A stretch of DNA of 64,000 bases from DAHVFK01 sp963755395 (GTDB taxonomy: Bacteria > Pseudomonadota > Gammaproteobacteria > Burkholderiales > SG8-39), in assembly GCA_963755395.1 (NCBI GenBank), contig CAVWJJ010000004.1:769253-833252 (forward strand), written 5' to 3'. A model generated the notes under the pieces. The model searched no databases and was not told the DNA's origin. It worked only from the letters and a program-made list of their open reading frames with translations. Positions within the stretch are counted from its first letter, which is position 1. Every line of letters starts with the position of its first letter. The position numbers were made by a program, and so were the translations under genes. Shown piece by piece: positions 8,309-18,766 of this stretch.

Positions 8309-10121
8309 ACCGCGCCGGCGCGAGCGCGTCGGCCAGTTGAGCTTCCAGCGGCAGCGGCTCGCCTTCGACCAGGCTCGCGATGAGCTCCGCGGCGAGCGCG
8401 GCCCATACCAGGCCGCGCGAGCCGTAGCCGAAAGCGCCATACAGGCCGGGCGCGAGCGCGCCGGCGACCGGCAGGCGGTCGCGCGTCACGGCGCGAAACC
8501 CGACCCGGCCCTCGAGCAGGGCGGGATCGAGCGCGCGCGCCGCGCCCGGCACGATGCCCTCCAGGCGCGCGAGGTTTCCGCTGTGCCCGTCCAGCCGCGG
8601 TGCCGGGTCTTCGTCGTCGAAATCGTAGCTCGCCCCGGCGACCGCGATGCCTTCGACCGCGGGCAGCACGAAGCCGCCGCGCAGCAGCGGCAGCCGCGGG
8701 GCGCGAAACAGCGCCGCGGGAAGGTGGCTCACCTGGCCGCGCACCCGACGCAGCGCGATGCCCGAGCCGGGCGCGAGGGGCAGCGCGTCGGCCGCGTTCG
8801 CCAGTACCGCAACCGGCGCGGCCGCGATCTCGCGCCCCGCGGCGTCATGCGCGATCCAGCCCGCAGCGCTGCGCTCGAGCGCTGCGACCTCGATGCCGAG
8901 GCAGGCCTCGGCCGCCGAATGCGCGAGTTGAGCACGGGCGAGGCTCGGCGGGCGCACCCATCCGCCGGCGGCAAACCACAGCCCGCCGGCGGCTACTCCG
9001 ACCCCGGCCAGCTCGGATGCCTCGGCGCGCGTCACGCGGCGCATGTAATCTGCGCAGACACCGAGCGCGGCAAGCGCGCGCTCCTGCGACTCGCTTTCGC
9101 CATCGTCGCGCGCCAGCTGCAGCGCGCCGCAGGCCTGCCACGCCACGCCTTCCAGGGCGGACCAGCGCCGCAGCGCGTAGAGCGAGCCGGCGCGCGTCAG
9201 GCGCGCAAGCACGTTGTCGTCGGGGGTCGCGACGGGGTGGAATACGCCCGCATGGTTGCCCGAGGTCTCGCTGGCAGGCTCGCGCCGGCGCTCGATCAGC
9301 ACGACTTCCCAGTCGCGCGCGGCGAGGCGCTCGCACACCGCCGCGCCGGCGATCCCGGCGCCGATCACCAGCGCGCGGCGCGCGGGCCACGGCGCGGGCG
9401 CGGACCGCCCGCCGCCGCGCGGCGCGTGGCGCGCGGCGAGCATCTCGCGCTTGGCGGCGAAGCCGGGGCGCTTTTGCACCTCGAATCCCGCGGCCGTGAG
9501 CGACTCGCGCACCGGCGCTGCCGCGCTCCAGGTGGCCGCCGTGGCGTCGGGCGCGGCGAGCCGGGCGAGCGCCTTCATCGTCGCGGCGGACCACATGGCC
9601 GGGTTCTTCGCCGGCGCGAAGCCGTCGAGGTAGATCGCGTCCGCGGCGAGGCGCAGCTCGCGCGGCGCGCCCGCGATGTCGGCGAAGGCGAGCGTGAGCA
9701 CGACGCGCCCGCCATCGAGCTCGAGGCGGTGCAGGCCGGGCACCAGCGGCGGCCAGGCCGCGCGCAGCGCGGCGGCGGTTTCGGCGAATTCGGCGTAACG
9801 CGCGTGCAGGCGCTCGAGGTCGGCAACTGCGAACGGGTGCTTCTCGATCGAGACGTAGTGCAGCCGTGCGCAGCGCCCGGGGTCTTGGCGCCACGCGCTC
9901 CACGTCGCGAGGAAATTCAGCCCGAAGCCGAAACCGGTTTCGAGCACGGTGAAAGCGCGCCGACCACGCCAGCGCGCCGGCAGGCCGTTGCCGGCGAGGA
10001 ACACGTGGCGCGCCTGCGCCGGGCCGCCCGCGGCGCTGTGGTACAGGTCGCCGTAGGCCTCGGAATACGGCGTGCCGTCCGGCGCATGAGCGAGCGTGGC
10101 GGGAACGAGCGGCGCGGGCAT
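8274..10121 (-). CDS. mnmC: Bifunctional tRNA 5-methylaminomethyl-2-thiouridine methyltransferase / FAD oxidoreductase MnmC
   Basis: This 615-residue protein combines the two MnmC domains in the usual order. The N-terminal methyltransferase has an SAM-binding segment, LETGFGFGLNFLATW, near residues 60-75. From about residue 240 there is an FAD-dependent oxidoreductase with a Rossmann motif, VIGAGIAGAAVCERLA. MnmC removes the carboxymethyl group from cmnm5s2U34 and methylates the product to mnm5s2U34 in tRNAs for Lys, Glu and Gln. The length is slightly below the E. coli protein. It stands alone on the minus strand, convergent with the SDR gene and divergent from mmsA with a 50-bp gap. Confidence 0.93.
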   Translation of the reverse strand: MPAPLVPATLAHAPDGTPYSEAYGDLYHSAAGGPAQARHVFLAGNGLPARWRGRRAFTVLETGFGFGLNFLATWSAWRQDPGRCARLHYVSIEKHPFAVADLERLHARYAEFAETAAALRAAWPPLVPGLHRLELDGGRVVLTLAFADIAGAPRELRLAADAIYLDGFAPAKNPAMWSAATMKALARLAAPDATAATWSAAAPVRESLTAAGFEVQKRPGFAAKREMLAARHAPRGGGRSAPAPWPARRALVIGAGIAGAAVCERLAARDWEVVLIERRREPASETSGNHAGVFHPVATPDDNVLARLTRAGSLYALRRWSALEGVAWQACGALQLARDDGESESQERALAALGVCADYMRRVTRAEASELAGVGVAAGGLWFAAGGWVRPPSLARAQLAHSAAEACLGIEVAALERSAAGWIAHDAAGREIAAAPVAVLANAADALPLAPGSGIALRRVRGQVSHLPAALFRAPRLPLLRGGFVLPAVEGIAVAGASYDFDDEDPAPRLDGHSGNLARLEGIVPGAARALDPALLEGRVGFRAVTRDRLPVAGALAPGLYGAFGYGSRGLVWAALAAELIASLVEGEPLPLEAQLADALAPARFISGRRGPSRP

Positions 10122-10171
10122 CGGCCGAGTATATAGATCGGCGTAAAATCGGCGCGACGGAGGACGTGCCC

Positions 10172-11692
<1,521 letters not shown>

Positions 11693-11696
<4 letters not shown>

Positions 11697-13720
11697 CGGC
11701 AGCCCGGCTGACTATTGGGAGTGATCCAGAAGGTGTAGACCTTGCAATCGTCTGGCGCCGGGGGGCGGTAAGGAGGGACCTTCTCGGCCACGGGTGGCAG
11801 CCGCCGCAGGTAGGCTACCAGCGAGCGCACGTCCTCCTCGTCCCAGTTCGAGAAGTGATCCCACGGCATGCCCTGCCAGTACAGCGGCCGGCCGTTGCGG
11901 CTCACGCCGCTGCGGATCGCGCGCGCGATCTGCGCGTCGCTCCAGGCGCCGATTCCCGCTTCCGGGTGGGAGCTGATATTCGGGGTAAAGATGGTACCGA
12001 GGCCGCCGCTCAGCTTGGCGCCGCCCGAGCCGTCGTTGCCGTGGCAGTAGGCGCAGGACGCAACGTTGAACAGGTAGCGGCCCCGCGCGACGAGCGCGGC
12101 GCGCTGCGGATCCAGCTGCGACAGGTCGGGCCGCGGGATGCTGCCTGCCGCGCCTTCGGCGACGCGATCGGGCGGAAGGAAGGCGAGCGCGGGCGTGCGG
12201 TAGACGAACCATCCCGCCGCGAACAGGACGACGAAAGCGAGCGTCCCTAGGATCGCGCCCGACCAGCCCAGAACACTGCGCGGCAGGCGCGAGCCGTGCG
12301 GGCCGGCGACGACGAACGCAACCAGGCCGAAGCCGAATACAAGCCATTGCGCGCCCGCCAGCGCGGACTCGATCGTGCCGGGCGCGATGCCGCGCGGATT
12401 GGCATAGCTTCCCTCCTTGTAGGTCAGCACCGTCGGCGGAGCGACCGGCATCTTGCCCGCGCGCAGTTTGCCGTAGACTGTTTCGATCACGCCGTACTGC
12501 AGCGGCTCGGGCACGGCGTTGCGCACCGGCGGCAGCGTCTTCAGGTAGCGCGCGATGGCGAGCGCGTCCTCGTCGGTCAGTGCGTGCAGGTACATCCACG
12601 GCATGCCCCAGAAATTGAGCGTGCGGCCGCCCTTCGCGCGCCCGAGCCGGATTGCGTTTGCGATCTCCTGCGGCGTCCACTGGCCGAGCCCGGTCGCGTC
12701 GTCCGGCGTCAGGTTGCGGCTGATGAAGATTCCCTGCGGATAGGCGCCCACGCGCATGCCGCCGGCGAGGTAATGGTCTTCGCGGTAGATGCCGCGCGGG
12801 TTGACCTCGGTGTGGCACAGGCCGCACATCTCGGCATGCACCAGATAGTGCCCGCGCCGCTCGAGGTCGGTGGCGAATCCGGGGCCGTCGAGCTTGCCGC
12901 CGGCCTCCCACGCGGGCGTACGCCGGTGGGCGAGAATGAAGTTGACCAGGTCCCAGCGCTGCTGCGGCGTGGTGCTCGCGGCGTAAGACGGCATCGGCCC
13001 GGGCGCGAGGCCGGTAGTGAGCCGCAGCCAGATCTGCTCGGGCGCGGCGCCGCCGCGGAAGGTCCACGGCGCGGTCAGGTCGCGGCTGATGACCGGGTAG
13101 CCCTTGGCGTCGCGCAGCTCGATGCTGCCGCGCAGATCGGCTCCGTGACACGCTGCGCAGCCGAGCCTGGCGTAGAGCGCCGCACCGCGCGCCGCGCTTT
13201 CCGGTCCCGGCGGCACGGGCGCCCCGATCGCGACCGGCGCGGGTTCGGCCTTGTCCGACGCGGGACCGAAGCGCCGGATGTATTGAACCACCGCGCCGAT
13301 TTCCTCCGCGGTCAGGACATCGCGCCAGTACGGCATGCCGCTTGCCTGCAGCCCGTCGCGCACGGTGCGCAGGAGGTCTGCCTTGCTAGCCGGCTCGCCC
13401 GCGGCGGTGGACTTGTACTTGTACAGGCCGGCGGTGAAATCGCGCGGCCGCGGGATCATCGAGGGCGCCGCCGCGCCGTTGCCGCGCCCGTCCGGTCCAT
13501 GGCAGATGGCGCAATTCTCGAGATACACCCGCTCGCCCAGCGGCGCGCCCGCGGGCACGGTCGAGGCCGGCGGCCAGACGATGTCGGCATATTGCTTCGG
13601 ATCGGGGTGCCAGATCTCGGTCGGCGCGCTGTAGCCGACGCGCACGTACAGCGAGCGTGCGAGATCGAGCAGGAGCAGCAGTCCGACAGCGATCACAAAC
13701 ACGCGCATACGGCCGGACAT
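11693..13720 (-). CDS. Membrane-anchored tetraheme c-type cytochrome with four cytochrome domains
   Basis: This 675-residue protein has an N-terminal membrane helix (residues about 6-22) and four CXXCH heme sites, at 70-74, 188-192, 299-303 and 556-560. There is an internal pair of membrane helices at about 455-473 and 487-507 between the third and fourth domains. Several SGMP, YWQGMPW and FWGMPW segments probably supply axial methionines. The layout fits electron transfer on the periplasmic side of the inner membrane between a dehydrogenase and a terminal oxidase. No partner dehydrogenase adjoins. Its stop codon interlocks with that of convergent mmsA in a shared CTAG. The function is inferred from domains only. 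Confidence 0.85.
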
Positions 13721-13737
13721 ATGCTCGTTCCCTCAGT

Positions 13738-14466
13738 TCACTTCGGTTCTTCTGCGGCCGGAATCTTGCGGCCGATCCAGCTCGTCAGGGCGAGCGCCGG
13801 CGCGATCATGATCCAGCTGCACTTCGCCCAGTCCGGCGAGTGCGATGCCAGCGCCATCGATGCCAGGAATACGAGCGGCGCGACCAGCATGCGCGCGGTG
13901 ACGACGCGCACCAGGTGCCGGTACAGGCCTGCGGCGAGCGTCGTGTCGACCAGCCGCCGCCGGTGAGTGGCGTAGCGCCACATGATCGCCTGCAGCAGCC
14001 CGGTGAGCGCCAGTACTCCCGCGTAGAGGATCACGGCGGCGGGGACGTTTGCGTGCTCGCCGAGGACCGTGGTCGGGAACGGGATCACGACGATGCAGAG
14101 CAGGAACAGCAGATTGATCCACACCAGCCGGTCGTCGAAGCGGTTGATCAGCCGGAACATGCGATGGTGTCCCTGCCAGTACAGGCCGATCACCATGAAG
14201 CTCACCAGGAAGCTCAGGTACTTGGGCCAGAGCTCGCCGAGCGCCGGCCACAGCGCGGCGTCCGCGACGTGGTGCCCTGTTTCGCCCGCGGGAAGCCGAA
14301 GGTCGAGCGCGAGGAAAGTAATTGCGATCGCGAATACCGCGTCGCTGAAGAAAAGCAGGCGGTCGAAGGCGAGCTTGTTGTGAATGCCGGACAGCAACGC
14401 CCGCGCGTCGGCGGGCGACGTATCTCCGGCTGTATCGTCTGCTTCGGGCCGCATGGTCGGGCGCAA
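13738..14466 (-). CDS. TMEM175-family (DUF1211) potassium channel-like membrane protein
   Basis: This 242-residue protein has about six membrane helices. The first contains the signature RLLFFSDAVFAIAITFLALDL without its leading residues altered, that is an R followed by FSDA as in bacterial TMEM175 channels. Known family members are potassium-selective channels lacking the usual selectivity filter. It lies 17 bp upstream of the cytochrome gene on the same strand, so the two may be co-transcribed. An in-frame ATG four codons downstream is an alternative start. Confidence 0.8.
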   Translation of the reverse strand: MRPTMRPEADDTAGDTSPADARALLSGIHNKLAFDRLLFFSDAVFAIAITFLALDLRLPAGETGHHVADAALWPALGELWPKYLSFLVSFMVIGLYWQGHHRMFRLINRFDDRLVWINLLFLLCIVVIPFPTTVLGEHANVPAAVILYAGVLALTGLLQAIMWRYATHRRRLVDTTLAAGLYRHLVRVVTARMLVAPLVFLASMALASHSPDWAKCSWIMIAPALALTSWIGRKIPAAEEPK

Positions 14467-14502
14467 ATATCGCGCACGCGGCCCGGCAGCGTCAAGTTCG
14501 CG

Positions 14503-15369
14503 TCAGCCGGCGAAGCGCGATTCCGGCAGACCCTTCACGCCGGGCCGCAGCGCGAGCACGCTGCCGGCGAGCGGCTGGCGGGCGAGCTCGTCCGGCGCGA
14601 GCTTCTGGGTGGCGCTGGTGACGTACAGCGTGTCGAGCGCCGCGCCGCCGAAGCAGCAGCAGGTCGGATTCGCGACCGGCAGTTTGAGCACGCGGTCGAT
14701 CTTTCCCGCCGGCGTGTAGCGCACGATGCGCCAGCCGCCGTACTGGCAGCTCCACATGCAGCCTTCGGCGTCGATGCAGGCGCCGTCGGGATGCAGGTCG
14801 GCCGAATCCGCGAACACGCGCTCGCGCGAGATCGCGCCGGTACCGCGCTCGTAGTCGAAGGCCCAGATGACGTGCCGGTGCGTGTCCGACAGATGCATGG
14901 TCGCGCCGTCGGGGCTCCAGCACAGGTTGTTGGGCACGTACAGCGCCTCGCGCTGGCGCGTGCAGCGGCGATCCGGATCGAGCCGGTAGAGAGAGCCGAC
15001 CGGCTCGCGCTTGCCCTCGTCCTTCATGGTGCCGGCCCAGAAGCGTCCGTCGCGGTCGCAGCGGCCGTCGTTGAAGCGGTTCTGCGGCAGCCCGGCCTCG
15101 GGCCGTGCGATGCACTCGCGCTTGCCGTTGTCCGGATCCAGTAAGTAGAGCCCGGATTTCATCGCCGCCAGCATTTCGCCCGCGCGGCGCAAGGCGAAGC
15201 TGCCGATCGCCTCGGGCAGCGCGAGCGCGCGCACCGCGCCGCTCGAGGGATCGAGGCGCTTGAGCGCCGGGCCGAGGATGTCGATCCACCACAGCTCGCG
15301 CCCGTCCCACAGCGGGCACTCCCCGAGCAGGTCGGCGCCGCGCGCCGCGCATTCGACTTCGAATGACAT
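14503..15369 (-). CDS. SMP-30/gluconolactonase/LRE family protein
   Basis: This 288-residue six-bladed propeller protein has the family blocks LLGECPLWDGRELWWIDI at the start, the metal-site region RFNDGRCDRDGRFWAGTM, and SPDGATMHLSDT. These resemble lactonases that hydrolyse sugar lactones with a divalent metal. The start chosen matches the usual N-terminus of the family; the frame is open for about 100 further codons but that part overlaps the divergent gene. Its start is only 34 bp from that of a second SMP-30 gene on the other strand, so their promoters must overlap. Confidence 0.85.
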   Translation of the reverse strand: MSFEVECAARGADLLGECPLWDGRELWWIDILGPALKRLDPSSGAVRALALPEAIGSFALRRAGEMLAAMKSGLYLLDPDNGKRECIARPEAGLPQNRFNDGRCDRDGRFWAGTMKDEGKREPVGSLYRLDPDRRCTRQREALYVPNNLCWSPDGATMHLSDTHRHVIWAFDYERGTGAISRERVFADSADLHPDGACIDAEGCMWSCQYGGWRIVRYTPAGKIDRVLKLPVANPTCCCFGGAALDTLYVTSATQKLAPDELARQPLAGSVLALRPGVKGLPESRFAG

Positions 15370-15403
15370 TGCCCGAATGATCTCAGAAAGGCACCATTGC
15401 TTC

Positions 15404-16327
15404 ATGTCATGGTTCCCGTCGCCGAAGGAGCTCCCGACCCGGGTCTGGGCGCGGCTGCCCGACCGCCTGCGCGCCGAGCCGCGCGTCGGCGACTGGTCGC
15501 GCGCCAACAAGGCGGCGCAGGCGCTCGACTGCTTCCTCGAGGGGCCGTGCTTCGACGACGAAGGGCGGCTGCTGGTCACCGACATTCCGAACGGGCGCAT
15601 CTTTCGCATCGGGCCGCGCGGCGGCGACGACTGGGAGCTGCTGGTCGAGTATCCGGGCTGGCCGAACGGCCTCAAGCTGCGCAGCGACGGTTCGCTGCTG
15701 ATCGCGGATTACCGCCGCGGCCTGATCGGTATCGATGCGGACAGCCGCGCGCTGACCGAGGTCTGCGGCACGGTGCGCAGCGAAAGCTTCAAGGGCCTGA
15801 ACGACCTGTGCTTCGGCGCTGCGGGCGAGATCTTCTTCACCGACCAGGGCCAGACCGGACTGCAGGATCCGAGCGGGCGCGTCTACCGCCTGAGCGGCGG
15901 CAGCCTGCAATGCCTGATCGACACCTGCCCGAGCCCGAACGGCCTGGTGACCGACAGCAGCGGACGCTACCTCTTCATCGCCCTGACGCGCGCCTGCCAG
16001 GTATGGCGTCTGCCGCTGACAGCGGACGCGGGCGTATCCAAGGCGCAGGTGTTCTGCCAGCTGCCGGGCGGAGTGAGCGGTCCCGACGGTCTCGCGCTCG
16101 ACGCCGAGGACGGCGTGCTGGTGGCGAATCCGGGACACGGCGCGGTCTGGCGGCTCGATCGCTTCGGCATTCCGACGCACCGCATCCTGTCCTGCGCCGG
16201 ACGCAGCGTCACCAATCTGTGCTTCGGCGGCCCCGGCCTGTCGCAGCTGTTCATCACCGACTCGGACACCGGCCAGGTGCTGGTCGCCGACGCCCCGGTG
16301 CCCGGCCACCCCGTCGCGCGCGGCTAG
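15404..16327 (+). CDS. SMP-30/gluconolactonase-like beta-propeller protein (second copy)
   Basis: This roughly 307-residue protein has repeated propeller segments such as LEGPCFDDEGRLLVTDIPNG, SFKGLNDLCFGAAGEIFFTD and CPSPNGLVTD, which define the SMP-30 fold. It is only distantly related to the divergent neighbour, so this is not a recent duplication. An upstream in-frame ATG at 15377 is possible, but AGAAAGG at about 15385 better fits the chosen start. It is probably a lactone or strictosidine-like hydrolase; the substrate is unknown. The next gene, a molybdenum hydroxylase large subunit, follows after 80 bp. Confidence 0.82.
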   Translation: MSWFPSPKELPTRVWARLPDRLRAEPRVGDWSRANKAAQALDCFLEGPCFDDEGRLLVTDIPNGRIFRIGPRGGDDWELLVEYPGWPNGLKLRSDGSLLIADYRRGLIGIDADSRALTEVCGTVRSESFKGLNDLCFGAAGEIFFTDQGQTGLQDPSGRVYRLSGGSLQCLIDTCPSPNGLVTDSSGRYLFIALTRACQVWRLPLTADAGVSKAQVFCQLPGGVSGPDGLALDAEDGVLVANPGHGAVWRLDRFGIPTHRILSCAGRSVTNLCFGGPGLSQLFITDSDTGQVLVADAPVPGHPVARG

Positions 16328-16407
16328 CGCCGCGCCAGGTTCGCATGGCGACTCGCGAAGGCGGGCGCCGCCTTGTTACGATCCGCGCCCAGGAGGCAGC
16401 GACCGAA

Positions 16408-18744
16408 ATGCAACACGATTCCGAATTTCAGCCCGGCGCAAGCCAGTGGATCGGCAAACCGCTGCGCCGGCTCGAGGACCAGAAACTGCTCACCGGGCAG
16501 GGCCGCTTCACCGACGACGTCGACTTGCCGCGCCAGGCGCACGCCGCGTTCACGCGCTCGCCGCACGCGCACGCGAAGATCGCCGCGATCGACACCGCGG
16601 CGGCGCGCGCGGCGCCGGGTGTGCTCGCGGTCTACACCGGCGCCGACATCGTCGCCGCCGGGCTCGCCCCGGTGCCCTTCACCCAGCTGCACAAGCGCCC
16701 CGACGGCGCCGACATGACGGTGCCGCCACGCCACGCGCTCAGCGCCGACGTCGCGCGCTTCGTCGGCGATGCGGTGGCGATGGTGGTGGCCGAGACGCGC
16801 GACCAGGCGCGCGACGCGGCCGAGCTGATCGAGGTCGACTGGGAGCCGCTGCCGGCGGTCGCCGACCTGCCCACCTCCGCGAGCGGCAAGGGCCCGGTGG
16901 TATGGCAGCCCGCGTTCACCCCCGAGTACGGAAACATCGCGGCAATCTACCGCATGGGCGAGCGCGCGAAGAGCGACGCCGCGTTCGCCGCCGCCGCGCA
17001 CGTCGTCAAGCTCAGGGTCGTCAACCAGCGCGTGGTCGCCAATCCGCTCGAGCCGCGCGCGCTCGCGGCGCAGTTCGACGCCGCGAGCGGCCGCTTCACG
17101 CTCTACTGCCCGACGCAGAACACCCACACCGTGCGCGGCCAGCTCGCCAAGGTGTTCAAGCTCGACGAGGGCCGGCTGCGCATCGTCTGCACCGACCTCG
17201 GCGGCGGCTTCGGCGCGCGCGGCTACGCCTACCCCGAGCACGCAGCGCTGTGCTTCGCCGCGCGCGCGCTCGGGCGGCCGGTCAAGTGGCGCGCCGACCG
17301 CTCGGAGAACTTCCTCTCGGAAGTGCACGGCCGCGACAGCGTGACCGAAGCGGAGCTCGCGATCGACGGCGAGCAGCGTTTCAGCGCGCTGCGCATCCGC
17401 ACCCTCGCCAACATCGGCGCCTACGCCTCGAATTTCGGCGCCTGCGTGCCGGCGATGTCGGGCGTGCGCGCCCCGACCGGCGTATACGCGATCCCGCACA
17501 TCGACCACGAGGTGCGGATGCTGTTCACCAATACCGGGCCGGTCGACGCCTACCGCGGCGCCGGGCGCCCGGAGATGGGCTACCTGCTCGAGCGACTCGT
17601 CTCGCGCGCGGCGCGCGAACTGGGCGCCGACCCGATCGAGCTACGGCTGAAGAACATGATCACGCCGGCGCAGATGCCGTACAAGAATCCGGCCGGGCAG
17701 ACCTACGACTGCGGCGACTTCGCCAAGGTCCTCAAGGAGGCGATGGTCGCGGCCGACTGGGACGGCTTCGCGGCGCGCAAGGCGGCGGCGGCAAAGCGCG
17801 GCCTGCTCTACGGCCGCGGCCTGGCGTGCTACATCGAGATCACCGGCAGCGCGCGCGTGACCGAGGCGATAAACCTGACCGTGGAGGGCGACGGCACGGT
17901 GACGCTGGTCTCGGGCACGCAGCAGATCGGGCAGGGGATCCAGACCTCGTACGCGCAGATCGTCGCCGAGCTGCTCGGTGTGGCGCCGGGGGCGGTGCGC
18001 GTCATCCAGGGCGACACCGACGTCGCCAATTCGGGCGGCGGCGCGGGCGGCTCGAGGAGCCTGCAGGTCGGCGGCAGCGCGACCCTGATCGGCTCGCGCA
18101 AGTTGATCGAGGCGGGCAAGGCGCTCGCGGCCAGGGAGCTCGAAGCCGCCGCGGTCGACATCGAGTTCGCTGCGGGGCGCTACCGCATCGCCGGCACCGA
18201 CCGCTCGATCGGCCTGGCCGAGCTCGCGTCGAAGCAGCCCGGGCAGCGCATCGGCATCGCGCACAGCGAAACGGTAAAGGGGCAGACCTGGCCCAACGGT
18301 TGCCAGGTGTGCGAGGCCGAAGTCGATCCCGACACCGGCGTGGTGCGCCTTGCGCGCCTCTGCGCGGTCGACGACGTCGGGCGCGTGATGAACCCGCTGA
18401 TCGCCGAGGGCCAGGTGCACGGCGGCATGATGCAGGGCATTGGCCAGGCGCTGATGGAGCAGTCGGTGTACGACGACACGGGTCAGCTGCTCACCGGTTC
18501 GTTCATGGACTACGCCATGCCACGCGCCGATCTGGTGCCCGAACTCGCGACCGACTTCGATGAGTCGGTACCGAGCGCGCTCAACCCGCTCGGCGCCAAG
18601 GGCGTCGGCGAGGCCGGCTGCCACGGCGCGATGCCGGCGGTGGTCAACGCGGTGCTGGACGCGCTCGCCGAGCGCGGCGTCGTCGCGCTGGACATGCCGC
18701 TCACACCGGAGAAAGTCTGGCGCGCGCTTCGCCGCCGCGCCTAG
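16408..18744 (+). CDS. Xanthine dehydrogenase/CO dehydrogenase family molybdopterin-binding large subunit, orphan
   Basis: This 778-residue protein covers both the N-terminal hammerhead domain (RLEDQKLLTGQGRFTDDV) and the molybdopterin-binding domain. The substrate-channel loop reads VDAYRGAGRPEMGY, the AYRGAGR form seen in form-II CoxL-like and aldehyde oxidoreductase enzymes rather than in true CO dehydrogenase. The conserved active-site glutamate block GAKGVGEAGCHGA is near the C-terminus. AGGAGG sits 11 bases before the ATG. The FAD-binding medium and 2Fe-2S small subunits that normally accompany it are absent on both sides, so either they are encoded elsewhere or other electron acceptors are used. 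Confidence 0.9.
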   Translation: MQHDSEFQPGASQWIGKPLRRLEDQKLLTGQGRFTDDVDLPRQAHAAFTRSPHAHAKIAAIDTAAARAAPGVLAVYTGADIVAAGLAPVPFTQLHKRPDGADMTVPPRHALSADVARFVGDAVAMVVAETRDQARDAAELIEVDWEPLPAVADLPTSASGKGPVVWQPAFTPEYGNIAAIYRMGERAKSDAAFAAAAHVVKLRVVNQRVVANPLEPRALAAQFDAASGRFTLYCPTQNTHTVRGQLAKVFKLDEGRLRIVCTDLGGGFGARGYAYPEHAALCFAARALGRPVKWRADRSENFLSEVHGRDSVTEAELAIDGEQRFSALRIRTLANIGAYASNFGACVPAMSGVRAPTGVYAIPHIDHEVRMLFTNTGPVDAYRGAGRPEMGYLLERLVSRAARELGADPIELRLKNMITPAQMPYKNPAGQTYDCGDFAKVLKEAMVAADWDGFAARKAAAAKRGLLYGRGLACYIEITGSARVTEAINLTVEGDGTVTLVSGTQQIGQGIQTSYAQIVAELLGVAPGAVRVIQGDTDVANSGGGAGGSRSLQVGGSATLIGSRKLIEAGKALAARELEAAAVDIEFAAGRYRIAGTDRSIGLAELASKQPGQRIGIAHSETVKGQTWPNGCQVCEAEVDPDTGVVRLARLCAVDDVGRVMNPLIAEGQVHGGMMQGIGQALMEQSVYDDTGQLLTGSFMDYAMPRADLVPELATDFDESVPSALNPLGAKGVGEAGCHGAMPAVVNAVLDALAERGVVALDMPLTPEKVWRALRRRA

Positions 18745-18766
18745 ACGCCGTCTGCCCGAGCCCGGC

